A stretch of 64,000 nt of DNA, taken from contig NZ_LMIB01000015.1 of the NCBI RefSeq assembly GCF_001429065.1, positions 24,905-88,904 of the forward strand. Reading direction: 5' to 3'. The notes under the pieces were generated by a model. That model was not told the DNA's origin. It searched no databases and saw nothing but the letters and a program-made list of their open reading frames with translations. The position numbers and the translations under genes were made by a program. Shown here one piece after another: positions 38,434 through 47,518 of this stretch. The DNA is from Sphingomonas sp. Root710. Its GTDB lineage: Bacteria; Pseudomonadota; Alphaproteobacteria; Sphingomonadales; Sphingomonadaceae. How positions within the stretch are numbered: the first letter of the stretch is position 1; each line of letters begins with the position of its first letter.

Positions 38434-38889
38434 ATGAGAACCTATTTGGTTGTAATCGACGATAATGACGTTGCGCGAATCGCCCTGCGCTTCGCCGCGC
38501 GCCGCGCGCAGAAAACCGGTGGGGCGGTCGAGATCCTCGCGCTGGTGGCCCAGCAGGAGTTCGTCCAGTGGGGAGCGGTCCAGGCCGCGATGGAGGAAGA
38601 GGCCCGGCTGCGCGCCGAGGCGATGGTGGCGCAGGCGGCGAGCGCCTTGATCGAGGAAACCGGCATCATGCCGTCGATCACGGTCAAACAGGGCGACCCG
38701 ATCGTCGCGGTCCGCGAGATATTGGCCGAACAGCCTCATGTCGCCGCGCTGGTTCTCGGCGCCCCGGAGAGCGGCCCGCCCGGCAAACTGATCACCCATT
38801 TCGCCGGGGCGGAGGCGGGTCAGCTTCCCTGCCCGCTGATGATCATTCCCGGCTCATTGAGTGAGGAAGCGCTGGACCGGTTGAGCTGA
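38434..38889 (+). CDS. Universal stress protein family (UspA-like)
   Basis: 151 residues, one Usp alpha/beta domain. It starts with a beta strand TYLVVIDDNDVARIALRFAARRA and has a helical middle (AMEEEARLRAEAMVAQAA). The nucleotide-binding loop G-x2-G-x9-G is not well kept (LGAPESGPPGKLITHF), so ATP binding is uncertain. Divergent from pdhC. GGGGAAGG precedes the ATG. Confidence 0.8.
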   Translation: MRTYLVVIDDNDVARIALRFAARRAQKTGGAVEILALVAQQEFVQWGAVQAAMEEEARLRAEAMVAQAASALIEETGIMPSITVKQGDPIVAVREILAEQPHVAALVLGAPESGPPGKLITHFAGAEAGQLPCPLMIIPGSLSEEALDRLS

Positions 38890-38895
38890 GCTGAA

Positions 38896-39017
38896 CTCCC
38901 TCTCCCGCGTTCGCGGGAGAGGTCGGGGTGAGGGTCTTTCAACCTCTCATCCACACTCCGCCCAACGAAAGAAGAAGACCCTCACCCAACCTCTCCCGTG
39001 AAAACGGGAGAGGGGTT
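38896..39017. repeat. Paired REP-like palindromic repeats
   Basis: A unit CTCTCCCGCG-TTCGCGGGAGAG followed by GGGGTGAGGGTCTTT (38899-38938), and about 35 nt later an inverted copy, AAGACCCTCACC...CTCTCCCG-CGGGAGAGG (38976-39015). Each half is itself a hairpin and the two halves form a larger inverted repeat. Multi-copy elements of this look are common in proteobacterial intergenic DNA; here it separates two convergent genes and can act as a terminator on both strands. Confidence 0.75.
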
Positions 39018-39035
39018 AAATGTGGAAATCTTTTC

Positions 39036-39524
39036 TCACCCCGTGATCCGGGGCCCCAGCACCGCCATCAATTCCGCACATCCGGTCACGTCGACATCGT
39101 CGAACCGCCCCTTGACCGGGCTGTCGAGGTCGAGCACCCCGATCAGCCGGCCTTCATGGACGATCGGCATCACCAGTTCCGACGCCGAATAGGCATCACA
39201 GGCGATATGCCCTGGAAACTCATGGACGTCGGCGACGCATTGCGGCTCGTGCGTGGCCGCCGCCGTGCCGCAGACACCCTTGCCGAACGGGATACGGATG
39301 CAAGCGGTCTTGCCCTGGAAGGGCCCCAGGATCAGCTCCTCGCCTGCCGCCCGATAGAAGCCCGCCCAGTTGAGGTCGGGCAGATATTCCCAGATCAGCG
39401 CCGCCGCATTGGCCATATTGGCAATCGCGTCGGGCTCGTCGGCGGTCAGCGCCGCGAGCGCCGCCGAGAGATCTGCGTAGAGAGCAGCCTTGTCGCCATG
39501 CTTGTCGATATCGAAGCTGTACAT
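39036..39524 (-). CDS. msrC: Free methionine-R-sulfoxide reductase (GAF domain, fRMsr)
   Basis: 162 residues, a single GAF domain. Reduces free methionine-R-sulfoxide. Catalytic cysteines Cys75, Cys85 and Cys109 (GKTACIRIPF, GKGVCGTAA, FPGHIACD) keep the 10- and 24-residue spacing of the E. coli enzyme. NWAGFYR and SASELVMPI are the other family motifs. Stands alone, with the repeat cluster downstream. Confidence 0.93.
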   Translation of the reverse strand: MYSFDIDKHGDKAALYADLSAALAALTADEPDAIANMANAAALIWEYLPDLNWAGFYRAAGEELILGPFQGKTACIRIPFGKGVCGTAAATHEPQCVADVHEFPGHIACDAYSASELVMPIVHEGRLIGVLDLDSPVKGRFDDVDVTGCAELMAVLGPRITG

Positions 39525-39604
39525 GCGCCTGATCTGGCCCGGCTTCGCTTGCGCTTCAAGCCGCTTCGCGTATCGTTCCCGAAATATCGGGGGAGGGCTT
39601 TGCC

Positions 39605-40081
39605 ATGACGATATCCTTCTATCGGCTGATCTGGGCCCTGCCGGTCGCCTTCGCGCTCCATGTCTTCGAAGAGTTCGCGACGGGCTATCCGGCCTGGGCG
39701 ACGATGGTCACCGGGCATCCGATGGAGCTTCCCACTTTCCTTGGCAGCAACATCGCCTTCATCGTCATCATGGCGTTGCTCGTACGCTGGGCCGCGAAAG
39801 CGCAGTCGACGAGAGCGGTCTTCTGGATGCTCGCCTGGGCGGCGGGCAATCTGTTCTGGAACTTCGTCTACCATTTCGCCTGCGTGCTGGCATATGACCG
39901 GAACTCACCCGGTCTGATCACCGCGACGCTGATCTATTATCCGCTGTCGCTCGCCCTCTGGCAGGCCGCGCTCGCCGAAAAGATCGTCCGTCCCGCAACA
40001 CTGGCAGGCGCAATCGCGGCCGGCGGCGCCTTCATGGGCGCCGTCGCGGCATTCGGCATCTACCATCTCGGCGGGGCGTGA
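39605..40081 (+). CDS. HXXEE domain-containing membrane protein
   Basis: 158 residues, four or five hydrophobic helices. The motif HVFEE at 19-23 within helix 1 and a conserved NFVYHF in helix 3 match the HXXEE family, membrane proteins of unknown function whose His/Glu residues could bind metal. Divergent from msrC. Converges with arfB, 4 nt apart. Confidence 0.8.
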   Translation: MTISFYRLIWALPVAFALHVFEEFATGYPAWATMVTGHPMELPTFLGSNIAFIVIMALLVRWAAKAQSTRAVFWMLAWAAGNLFWNFVYHFACVLAYDRNSPGLITATLIYYPLSLALWQAALAEKIVRPATLAGAIAAGGAFMGAVAAFGIYHLGGA

Positions 40082-40085
40082 CCGG

Positions 40086-40511
40086 TCAATCCAGCCGCGG
40101 CTTGCCCCGCCCCGCCTTGACGCCCGAACGCTTGGCCTTGCCCTCCAGCCGCCTCACCTTCGATGAATAGGTCGCCTTGGTCGCTTTGCGCTTCTTCGGG
40201 ACGAAGGTCGCATCCCGGATCAGCGCCAGCAGGCGGTCGACCACATCGCGCCGATTGTCATGCTGCGAGCGTGATCCCTCACTGCGCAGGATCAGCATGC
40301 CATCGCCGGTCATCCGCGATCCCGCCAGATCGGCAAGGCGGCTCTTCACCATGTCGGGCAGGCTCGCCGACCCCGCGACATCGAAGCGCAGGATGACGGC
40401 GCTGTCGGTGGTGTTGACATGCTGCCCCCCCGCCCCGCCCGACCGGGTCGTCGAGAAATCCAGTTCCTCGTCGCCAATGCTGATCGAGCGGGTGACCGGG
40501 ATGCGCGCCAT
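40086..40511 (-). CDS. arfB: Alternative ribosome-rescue factor ArfB (peptidyl-tRNA hydrolase, RF-like)
   Basis: 141 residues. GGQ motif at 28-30 in SGGAGGQHVNTTDSAV hydrolyses peptidyl-tRNA on stalled ribosomes. The C-terminal basic tail (KKRKATKATYSSKVRRLEGKAKRSG) enters the empty mRNA channel. Followed 6 nt earlier by rluA-type gene on the same strand. Confidence 0.94.
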   Translation of the reverse strand: MARIPVTRSISIGDEELDFSTTRSGGAGGQHVNTTDSAVILRFDVAGSASLPDMVKSRLADLAGSRMTGDGMLILRSEGSRSQHDNRRDVVDRLLALIRDATFVPKKRKATKATYSSKVRRLEGKAKRSGVKAGRGKPRLD

Positions 40512-40517
40512 CGCGGA

Positions 40518-41186
40518 TCAACTCGGGTCGGTGAAGCCCAGCGCGGCGAACCGCTCCGGCAGCGGCGCGCGCGCCGTGATCGGTTCCTTGCCCTCGCGCG
40601 GCACGACCAGCGCGAGCGCGTGGAGCAGCGTCACCCCGCCGCCCTTACCATAGACCGGGTCGCCGAGGATCGGTACGCCGATGCCGCTGGCGGCATGGAC
40701 GCGGATCTGGTGGGTGCGGCCGGTCGCCGGCTTGAACTCGACCAGCGCGCGGCCCTTCACCTCGGCGATTTGCCGCCAGGCGGTTGTCGCGGGCTTACCC
40801 CTGGGATCGCCGATCATCCGCCATCCGCTTTCGCGGGTCGACGTCTTGGCGAGCGGGAGATCGACCACGCCCTCCGACGTGGCGGGGATGCCGTCGAGGA
40901 TCGCGAGATAGGTTTTCTCCACCCGCCCCTCTTCGAACGCCAGTGCGAAGCGCTTGTGCGCCTTGGGATTGCGGGCGAGCAGCAGGCAGCCCGACGTGTC
41001 ACGATCGAGCCTGTGGACCGCGCTCGGCCAGCGCTTGAATCCGAAGCTCAGCGACTGGAGATGGTTTTCCAGGCTGATGCTCCCGTCGCGCGGCGGATCG
41101 ACCGGCAGGCCCGAAGGCTTGTCGATCACCATCGCTTCGCCGTCGATGAAGAGTATATGTTCGTCGAGCATCGGGGCCTCATGCAC
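40518..41186 (-). CDS. RluA-family pseudouridine synthase
   Basis: 222 residues, no S4 domain, like the short RluA branch that modifies 23S rRNA and tRNA. Catalytic Asp61 in [17 protein letters not shown]; also [14 protein letters not shown] and the [12 protein letters not shown] motif. The exact target cannot be stated. Six nt upstream of arfB, probably an operon. Confidence 0.9.
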   Translation of the reverse strand: MHEAPMLDEHILFIDGEAMVIDKPSGLPVDPPRDGSISLENHLQSLSFGFKRWPSAVHRLDRDTSGCLLLARNPKAHKRFALAFEEGRVEKTYLAILDGIPATSEGVVDLPLAKTSTRESGWRMIGDPRGKPATTAWRQIAEVKGRALVEFKPATGRTHQIRVHAASGIGVPILGDPVYGKGGGVTLLHALALVVPREGKEPITARAPLPERFAALGFTDPS

Positions 41187-41328
41187 CGCGCAGGCTGCGA
41201 CCGCAATGAAACTGCGAGTCCGGTCTTGCTTGCCTTTCGCCCATTATCCCTCTATGCGCCCCCCTCCCGTCTGGTCATCCCTGGAGGCAGACGGTTTTGG
41301 AAACTCAAATGCGAACTGGAGACATGTT

Positions 41329-41997
41329 ATGAGCGAAGTGCTCGACCTGTCGGCCGAGGCGCGCGATCGGGCAGGCAAGGGAGCCTCCCGTGCGATCCGC
41401 CGCGAAGGCCGCGTCCCCGCCGTGATTTACGGCGAAAAGCAGGAACCGACCGCCATCCACCTCGAAGAGAAGGTGCTGATGAAGCTGCTCCACACCGGGC
41501 ACTTCTTCAACAGCGTGGTGATGATCGACGTCGCGGGCAAGAAGGTCCGCACCCTGCCGAAGGACGTTCAGTTCCATCCGGTCACCGATCGTCCGCTTCA
41601 TGCAGACTTCCTGCGCATCGGCGAGCACAGCAAGGTGCACGTCAACGTTCCCGTCCACTTCAAGGACGAAGAACTGTCGCCGGGCCTGAAGCGTGGCGGC
41701 GTGCTCAACATTGTCGTGCATGACCTCGGCCTTACCGTCGATGCCGCCGAAATTCCGGAAGAGATCGTGATCTCGCTGAAGGGCCTGGAAGTCGGCGACA
41801 ACATCCATCTGTCGCAGATCAAGCTCCCCAAGGGCGCGACCGCGAACGACACGACGGACATCACGCTGGCGACGATCGTCGCCCCGTCGGCGCTGAAGAG
41901 CTCGGAAGACGAAGCGGACGAGGCCACCGAGGCTGCTGCGGAGACCGCACAAGCCCCCGAGGCGCCGGAAGCCGGTTCGGAGGAAGCCGAGGGCTGA
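41329..41997 (+). CDS. rplY: 50S ribosomal protein L25/Ctc-type
   Basis: 222 residues from ATG 41329 ([35 protein letters not shown]); upstream in-frame codons lie within the rluA antisense and are rejected. The N-terminal domain binds 5S rRNA, the C-terminal TL5-type domain ends near 195, and an acidic Ala/Glu tail follows. Longer than E. coli L25, as in Ctc proteins. Followed by a terminator and pth, the usual pair. Confidence 0.95.
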   Translation: MSEVLDLSAEARDRAGKGASRAIRREGRVPAVIYGEKQEPTAIHLEEKVLMKLLHTGHFFNSVVMIDVAGKKVRTLPKDVQFHPVTDRPLHADFLRIGEHSKVHVNVPVHFKDEELSPGLKRGGVLNIVVHDLGLTVDAAEIPEEIVISLKGLEVGDNIHLSQIKLPKGATANDTTDITLATIVAPSALKSSEDEADEATEAAAETAQAPEAPEAGSEEAEG

Positions 41998-42020
41998 GCC
42001 CTTCGCCTCTTCGGAAAGAT

Positions 42021-42057
42021 CGGGGCCCCGTCGGATATCCGCCGGGGCCCTTCTTTT
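42021..42057 (+). terminator. Intrinsic terminator between rplY and pth
   Basis: GGGCCCCG (42023-42030) with CGGGGCCC (42043-42050), then TTCTTTTT. Twenty-five nt past rplY and ahead of pth; readthrough may reduce pth expression relative to L25. Confidence 0.8.
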
Positions 42058-42085
42058 TATCGCGATGAACGGATAGACGACGCCG

Positions 42086-42661
42086 ATGCAAATCTGGGTC
42101 GGTCTTGGCAATCCGGGCGCGCAATATGCGATGCACCGGCACAATGTGGGCTTCATGGCGGTCGACACGATCGCCGAACTCCACGGCTTCGATCCCTGGA
42201 AGAAACAGTTCCAGGGCTGGGCCGCGCAGGGGCGAATCGGCGCGCAGCGGATATTGCTGCTCAAGCCTGCCACCTTCATGAACGAGAGCGGCCGATCGGT
42301 CGGCGAGGCGATGCGCTTCTTCAAGGCCGAGACCGGCGACGTCACCGTCTTCCACGACGAACTCGATCTCGCCCCTTTCAAGGTCAAAGTGAAGACCGGC
42401 GGCGGCACCGCGGGTCATAACGGCCTACGCTCGACCGAGGCACATATCGGCAATGCCTTTCGCCGGGTCCGGATCGGCATCGGTCACCCGGGCCATAAGG
42501 ACCGCGTCACCGGCCATGTTCTAGGCAATTATGTTAAGGCCGAGCTCGATCCGCTCGTCGGCATGCTCGGCGCGATCGCGCGCGAAGCGCCCTGGCTCGC
42601 TACGGGCGACGATCCGCGCTTCATGAGCGAGATCGCGCTCCGGCTGACCGACAACGCCTGA
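42086..42661 (+). CDS. pth: Peptidyl-tRNA hydrolase
   Basis: 191 residues. Recycles peptidyl-tRNA dropped from ribosomes. GLGNPGAQYAMHRHNVGFMAVD contains the catalytic His19 and Asn9/Asn20 region; FHDELDLAPFKVKVKTGGGTAGHNGLRS supplies the Asp and Asn. Downstream of rplY. Confidence 0.97.
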   Translation: MQIWVGLGNPGAQYAMHRHNVGFMAVDTIAELHGFDPWKKQFQGWAAQGRIGAQRILLLKPATFMNESGRSVGEAMRFFKAETGDVTVFHDELDLAPFKVKVKTGGGTAGHNGLRSTEAHIGNAFRRVRIGIGHPGHKDRVTGHVLGNYVKAELDPLVGMLGAIAREAPWLATGDDPRFMSEIALRLTDNA

Positions 42662-42670
42662 CGCCCGCCG

Positions 42671-42982
42671 TCACGGCGGCAGCAAAATACCCAGCTCACG
42701 CTCGATATCGCCGCGCGGCACCGCACCGGACCGTTCCACGCCCTTGGCGACGATCAGCACGATCACCTCGGCTGGCGCGGTCGTCAACGGAGGAAAGCGG
42801 CGATGCAAGCTGCTCTCGATCGAGCGCGCGAACAGGCCGATGCGGTATCGCAGACCGGCGCCGGGCGGCACCGCAACCGAAAGGCTGAACGAAAGCCACC
42901 GCTGCGCCGCGAAATCGATCGCCTCGTCGATGATCTCGACCGCGCTAGCGCCGGCAGGAATCCTTTTCCGAAATGGCCACAT
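42671..42982 (-). CDS. Hypothetical protein, small alpha/beta
   Basis: 103 residues. Not recognised. Starts MWPFRKR, then ASAVEIIDEAIDFAAQRWLSFSLSVAVPPG and a segment LTTAPAEVIVLIVAKGVERSGAVPRGDIERELGI. Composition and absence of rare codons suggest a real protein; the competing plus-strand frame across it is low complexity. Converges with pth. Confidence 0.55.
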   Translation of the reverse strand: MWPFRKRIPAGASAVEIIDEAIDFAAQRWLSFSLSVAVPPGAGLRYRIGLFARSIESSLHRRFPPLTTAPAEVIVLIVAKGVERSGAVPRGDIERELGILLPP

Positions 42983-43123
42983 GATCGCTGAGGCTAACGT
43001 GGCTTGCGGCGGGTCAGGTGACGCACGTCACAGCCCGTCGGCATCCCCATCCGATTTGGCGAGATTGCTTGAAGAAATCGGCGAGAATGTCGTTATATCT
43101 CCAAGATCCGCTTTCGAAGCGGC
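42983..43123. other. Gap before the diguanylate cyclase gene
   Basis: 141 nt; presumably holds the promoter of the next gene. No element recognised. Confidence 0.3.
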
Positions 43124-44926
43124 GTGCCGGGGGGCGACGATGACGTGAATGGGGTGATCGGACACCGGACCTATCGGGATCTGGGGACAGCTGTGGCCTG
43201 CGGTCTGGGCTATCTGCTGCTTGCCGCCGGCACGATTTCGGTCGCCGCGAATGGCGACGACGTCTCGGCGATCTGGCCAGCCAACGCGCTACTGCTTGCC
43301 TTCATCCTTCCCCTCGCCCCGACACGGTGGCCCGTCTTTTTCGCCATGGCGCTTTCCGGCAGCCTGGCCGCGATCATCCTGACCGGCAGCGGCGTGGCCA
43401 TCGCTGCACTCTACAGCCTGGCGAACATGGTCGAGGTGCTGACTGCGGGATTGCTGCTCCAGAGCCGGCACGCGCATGGCAACGCTCTCGAAAATGTGCG
43501 CTCGGTGCTGCGGTTCATGCTGCTGGGTGGCATGATCCCCCCCGCGATCAGCGGCCTCATCGGCGCGGGCGCCTCGGTCCTGGTCGCAGGCCAGCCCTTC
43601 TGGCCCACTTACGCCACCTGGTACATCGCCAACGGCCTTGGCCTGATGATCCTTACCCCGCTCTTTTCGGGGATCGTCACCGGCGAATTGTCCCGCTGGG
43701 TAAGCGAGATGAGCGCCGCCGCCCGGCTCGAGGCGGCCGCGATCCTGGCTTTCGCGATTTGCGCCGGGCTGTTCACCTTCCTGATCGCCGGTTATCCGAT
43801 GCTGTTCGTGATGACCGCGGCAGTGATGGTCGCGACCTTCCGCCTCGGGCAGTTCGGCACCAAGATAGCGCTGATCATCACCGCAATCATCGGCGTCATC
43901 TGCACCATATATGACCATGGTCCGATCGCGGCGATGGTCCATGATCGCAGGGAACAGGCATTTTTCCTCCAATTCTATCTGGCGGTCATGCTGATCACCG
44001 CGCTGCCCGTTTCCGCCGAACTCAACGCCCGCCGCGCGCTCGCCCGCCGCCTGATGGAAAGCGAGGCAAGTCTCAGGCTTCTCGCCTCGGAATCTGCCGA
44101 TGCGCTGGTCAGGCTTGATGATCAGGGCCGCTGCATGCAGTCGTCGGGCGCGATCGGCATGCTGTTGGGGATCGACACGCGGGCGCTGGCCGGCAGCGTG
44201 TTGCAGGCGGCGGTCGACGACCGCGATCGGCCGGCACTCGACGAGTCCTTTGCCGAAGCGCTGCGCAATCCGGGCATGGTCGCCTATTGCGAGTTCCGGC
44301 CCCGCGGACGTTCTTCGGGCTGGCTCGAATGCACGCTGCGCGCGCTCGTCGATCAAAATGGCAAGGTCTATGGGGCGATCGGAGCAATCCGCGACATCAC
44401 CATGCGCAAGGAACGCGAAGTCAGCCTGTCGCTGGCCGCATCGACCGACAGCCTGACAGGCATGTTGAACCATGCGGCCTTCATGGCCCATCTCGACCAT
44501 GCGCTGTCGCACATATCCTCATCGCATCTTGCGCTGATCATGATCGACATCGACCATTTCAAGCAGGTCAACGACCGCCACGGCCACCCGGCGGGCGATG
44601 CGGTACTCGTCGAACTGACCGGCCGGCTGCGTGCGCTGCTGCGCGATCATGACAGGATCGGGCGGCTCGGCGGCGACGAGCTCGCGATCCTGCTCGACGG
44701 CACCAGCGAAGAATTGGCCCTATCGATTGCGGAGGCTCTGCGCCTGGATATCGCGAACCGCCCCATGCCGATGCGCGACGGCAAGACGCTGACGATATCG
44801 GTGAGCTGCGGCGTGGCGCAGGCCTATCCCGGCATGTCCCGCGGCGAGCTGCTGCGCCGCGCGGACGATGCCCTTTATCAGGCCAAGGGCGGCGGACGCG
44901 ACCGGGTCGTGGCCAGCACGCTGTGA
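43124..44926 (+). CDS. Membrane-bound diguanylate cyclase (MASE1-PAS-GGDEF)
   Basis: 600 residues. Residues about 12-300 form the MASE1 membrane sensor (ISVAANGDDVSAIWPANALLLAFIL is the typical first segment), a PAS-type domain covers about 305-425, and the GGDEF domain about 430-600. The active site is GGDEL at 516-520 (Leu in place of the usual Phe), with the product-inhibition I-site RDHD at 507-510, so it probably makes c-di-GMP and is feedback-controlled. Starts at GTG 43124 or GTG 43145; the latter has G-rich sequence at a better distance. Signal unknown. Confidence 0.92.
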   Translation: MPGGDDDVNGVIGHRTYRDLGTAVACGLGYLLLAAGTISVAANGDDVSAIWPANALLLAFILPLAPTRWPVFFAMALSGSLAAIILTGSGVAIAALYSLANMVEVLTAGLLLQSRHAHGNALENVRSVLRFMLLGGMIPPAISGLIGAGASVLVAGQPFWPTYATWYIANGLGLMILTPLFSGIVTGELSRWVSEMSAAARLEAAAILAFAICAGLFTFLIAGYPMLFVMTAAVMVATFRLGQFGTKIALIITAIIGVICTIYDHGPIAAMVHDRREQAFFLQFYLAVMLITALPVSAELNARRALARRLMESEASLRLLASESADALVRLDDQGRCMQSSGAIGMLLGIDTRALAGSVLQAAVDDRDRPALDESFAEALRNPGMVAYCEFRPRGRSSGWLECTLRALVDQNGKVYGAIGAIRDITMRKEREVSLSLAASTDSLTGMLNHAAFMAHLDHALSHISSSHLALIMIDIDHFKQVNDRHGHPAGDAVLVELTGRLRALLRDHDRIGRLGGDELAILLDGTSEELALSIAEALRLDIANRPMPMRDGKTLTISVSCGVAQAYPGMSRGELLRRADDALYQAKGGGRDRVVASTL

Positions 44927-44942
44927 ACGGAGCCCTCATCCG

Positions 44943-45587
44943 ATGACCCGCGCATCGTCCGGCCGGCCCCTGTTCATCCTCGGCGGGCTATGGCTTGCCG
45001 GCCTGCTGCTTTCGGGCTGGAGCCCATATGACAGGGCGACATGGCTGATGGAGGTGGCGCCGGTGCTGATCGCCTGGCCATTGCTGTTCGCCCTGCGCCA
45101 CCGCTTCCCGTTGACGCCGCTCGCCCTGACGCTGATCGGCTTCCACGGTGCGGTGCTGATGCTCGGCGGCGCTTACAGCTATGCCCGGGTTCCGATCGGC
45201 TTCGCGGTGCAGGATGCGCTGGGGCTCGCCCGCAATCCTTATGATCGCTTCGGCCATCTCATGCAGGGCTTCGTTCCCGCGATCGTCATCCGCGAAATCT
45301 TCGTCCGCCGCGCGCTGCTGCGGGTTCCTTCCCTGCTGACGCCGGTGGTGCTGCTCGTCTGCCTGGCGATCAGCGCCTTTTATGAGCTCATCGAATTCGG
45401 CGCGGCGATGGCCCTGGGCCAGGGGGCGGACGCTTTTCTCGGCACACAGGGCGATGCCTGGGATACGCAGTGGGACATGCTAATGTGCTTGGCGGGTGCG
45501 GCGCTTGCTCTGGCTGCGCTGAGCCGGTGGCATGACCGGATGTGCCGCACCATGCCGTTTATCAAGCGTTCAGCTTCAGCCGACTAA
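44943..45587 (+). CDS. DUF2238 (YjdF-like) membrane protein
   Basis: 214 residues, five or six hydrophobic helices. YARVPIGFAVQDALGLARNPYDRFGHLMQGFVPAIVIREIF and SAFYELIEFGAAMALGQGADAFLGTQGDAWDTQWDMLMCLAGA are the conserved blocks of the family, with invariant acidic residues in membrane helices. Function unknown. ATG 44943 has CGGAG upstream and lies 16 nt after the cyclase stop, so it may be cotranscribed. Confidence 0.85.
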   Translation: MTRASSGRPLFILGGLWLAGLLLSGWSPYDRATWLMEVAPVLIAWPLLFALRHRFPLTPLALTLIGFHGAVLMLGGAYSYARVPIGFAVQDALGLARNPYDRFGHLMQGFVPAIVIREIFVRRALLRVPSLLTPVVLLVCLAISAFYELIEFGAAMALGQGADAFLGTQGDAWDTQWDMLMCLAGAALALAALSRWHDRMCRTMPFIKRSASAD

Positions 45588-45624
45588 TTTTCCGCCCATC
45601 GACTCTAACGATGGAGGCAAAGCC

Positions 45625-46278
45625 ATGCGTATAGTTCGGACCGCCATTATCGCCGGTGTCGCCGCCGCTGCCCTCGCGGGCGCGGCCTTCGCCGCGCATG
45701 ACCAAGGCAAGACGATGCTGGTCGCCCTGCCCGACGGCTCGGTGCAGCATATCCGCTATGAGGGCGACGCCACGCCACGCGTCGTGCTCGTCCCAGTCCG
45801 CGCGCCTGCGACGCTCTACGAGGCCGCTTTCGGCCCCGCGTCGCCCTTTGCCGAGATGGAGCGCATCTCGGCAGCGTTGGACGCGCAGGCCGCCGCGATG
45901 ATGCGCCAGGCGGCGATGATGGAGGCCCAGGCTCCCGCCGCGAACGGAGAGGCCATCACGCTCACCAACGCCGCCGGTCAACCGGTCGGCGTGATGCACT
46001 ATAGCTATGTGTCGAGCACGAGGAACGCCGATGGCTGCACCCGGACCGTGCGGATCAGCTCGGCGGGTTCAGAGCAACAGCCGCGGGTGATCCGCACCAG
46101 CGCGGGCGATTGCGGCGCTGCTCAGCCCGCGCCGTCGCCGGCCATTGCGCCGGGCAGCCCCGCCGCCCGCGCGGTGGCTTCGGTCAAGGCCGCGCCCGCT
46201 ACGAAGCCCGCACCCAAGGTGACGCCCGTCAGCGCGCCCAAGCCGCTGCCGGAATTCACCCCGTCCTTCACGATCTGA
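45625..46278 (+). CDS. Hypothetical secreted protein
   Basis: 217 residues. ATG 45625 follows GGAGG by 8 nt. Signal peptide of about 23 residues (IIAGVAAAALAGAAFAA). The mature part has a small conserved-looking middle (DGSVQHIRYEGDATPRVVLVP, then CTRTVRISS and a second Cys), an Ala/Met-rich helix, and a Pro/Ala/Lys-rich C-terminal tail. No family recognised; looks like an envelope protein of sphingomonads. Confidence 0.65.
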   Translation: MRIVRTAIIAGVAAAALAGAAFAAHDQGKTMLVALPDGSVQHIRYEGDATPRVVLVPVRAPATLYEAAFGPASPFAEMERISAALDAQAAAMMRQAAMMEAQAPAANGEAITLTNAAGQPVGVMHYSYVSSTRNADGCTRTVRISSAGSEQQPRVIRTSAGDCGAAQPAPSPAIAPGSPAARAVASVKAAPATKPAPKVTPVSAPKPLPEFTPSFTI

Positions 46279-46300
46279 TATTTTCCGCGTCTGGAGGAGT

Positions 46301-46333
46301 GAGGGCCCGTGGAGCCCCGGCTCCAGGGCCCTC
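46301..46333 (+). terminator. Hairpin between the secreted-protein gene and ychF
   Basis: GAGGGCCC (46301-46308) pairs with GGGCCCTC (46326-46333), with a second inner pair GGAGCC/GGCTCC. A near-continuous stem, 22 nt after the stop, without a good T-run. Confidence 0.6.
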
Positions 46334-46406
46334 CCGAATTTCAAGCTCTGGCCTTTGCGGGCATCAGCGGCTATCGCGCGCGCATCCAGATAGGGCTTGA
46401 GACAAT

Positions 46407-47507
46407 ATGGGTTTTCGCTGTGGTATCGTCGGGCTTCCGAATGTCGGCAAGTCCACCCTCTTCAACGCGCTCACCGAGACCGCGGCGGCGCAGGCCGCCA
46501 ACTATCCCTTCTGCACGATCGAGCCGAATATAGGGCAGGTCGCGGTGCCCGATCCCCGTCTCTATGAGATCGCGAAGATCGGCGGCTCCGCCAAGATCAT
46601 CGAAACCCAGCTCGCCTTCGTCGACATCGCCGGGCTGGTCCGCGGCGCTTCGAAGGGCGAGGGCCTGGGCAACCAGTTTCTCGGCAACATTCGCGAGGTC
46701 GATGCGATCGTCCATGTGCTGCGCTGCTTCGAGGATGGCGACGTCACGCATGTCGAGAACAAGATCGACCCGATCGCCGACGCCGAGACGGTCGAGACCG
46801 AGCTGATGCTGTCCGACCTCGAAAGCCTCGAGAAACGCGTCCCCGCCTTCGCCAAGAAGGCGGCACAGGGTGACAAGGAGGCGAAGTCCGCGGCGTCGGT
46901 GCTCGGCCAGGCGCTCGACCTGCTGCGTGAAGGCAAGCCGGCGCGCTTGACCCAGCCCAAGGACGACGACGAGGCGCGGATATTCGGCCAGGCGCAGCTG
47001 CTCACCGCCAAGCCGGTGCTCTATGTGTGCAACGTCGACGAAGGCGCGGCGGCGGACGGCAATGCGCTGTCGGCGCGGGTGTTCGAAAAGGCCAAGGCCG
47101 AGGGAGCGAAGGCGGTGATCGTCTCCGCCGCGATCGAAGCCGAGATCGTCACCCTCGACCCCGCCGACCGCGCCGAATTCCTGTCCGACCTCGGCCTCAC
47201 CGAAACGGGACTGGCCCGCGTCATCCGCGCGGGCTACGAGCTGCTCGACCTGATCACCTTCTTCACCGTCGGCCCGAAGGAAGCACGCGCCTGGACCGTC
47301 GAGAAGGGCGCCAAGGCGCCGAACGCCGCAGGCGCGATCCACACCGATTTCGAACGTGGCTTCATCCGCGCCGAGACGATGTCCTATCAGGACTATGTGA
47401 CACTGGGCGGCGAAGCCGCGGCGCGCGAGGCGGGCAAGTATCGCTCCGAAGGCAAGGAATATCTCGTCCAGGACGGCGACATCATGCTGTTCCGGTTCAA
47501 CGTCTGA
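46407..47507 (+). CDS. ychF: Redox-regulated ATPase YchF (Obg-related)
   Basis: 366 residues. G1 motif GLPNVGKSTLFNALT, NYPFCTIEPNIGQVAVPD, the G3-like DIAGLVRGASKGEGLGNQFL, NVDEGAAAD as the altered G4 (YchF prefers ATP), a coiled-coil insert, and a C-terminal TGS domain ending DIMLFRFNV. A ribosome-associated ATPase involved in stress responses. Confidence 0.96.
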   Translation: MGFRCGIVGLPNVGKSTLFNALTETAAAQAANYPFCTIEPNIGQVAVPDPRLYEIAKIGGSAKIIETQLAFVDIAGLVRGASKGEGLGNQFLGNIREVDAIVHVLRCFEDGDVTHVENKIDPIADAETVETELMLSDLESLEKRVPAFAKKAAQGDKEAKSAASVLGQALDLLREGKPARLTQPKDDDEARIFGQAQLLTAKPVLYVCNVDEGAAADGNALSARVFEKAKAEGAKAVIVSAAIEAEIVTLDPADRAEFLSDLGLTETGLARVIRAGYELLDLITFFTVGPKEARAWTVEKGAKAPNAAGAIHTDFERGFIRAETMSYQDYVTLGGEAAAREAGKYRSEGKEYLVQDGDIMLFRFNV

Positions 47508-47518
47508 GAGGCAGGCCT

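Noticed and set aside
42744-43148. 134-codon plus-strand frame overlapping the 42671-42982 gene
   Set aside because: Low-complexity and antisense to a frame with better protein-like composition.
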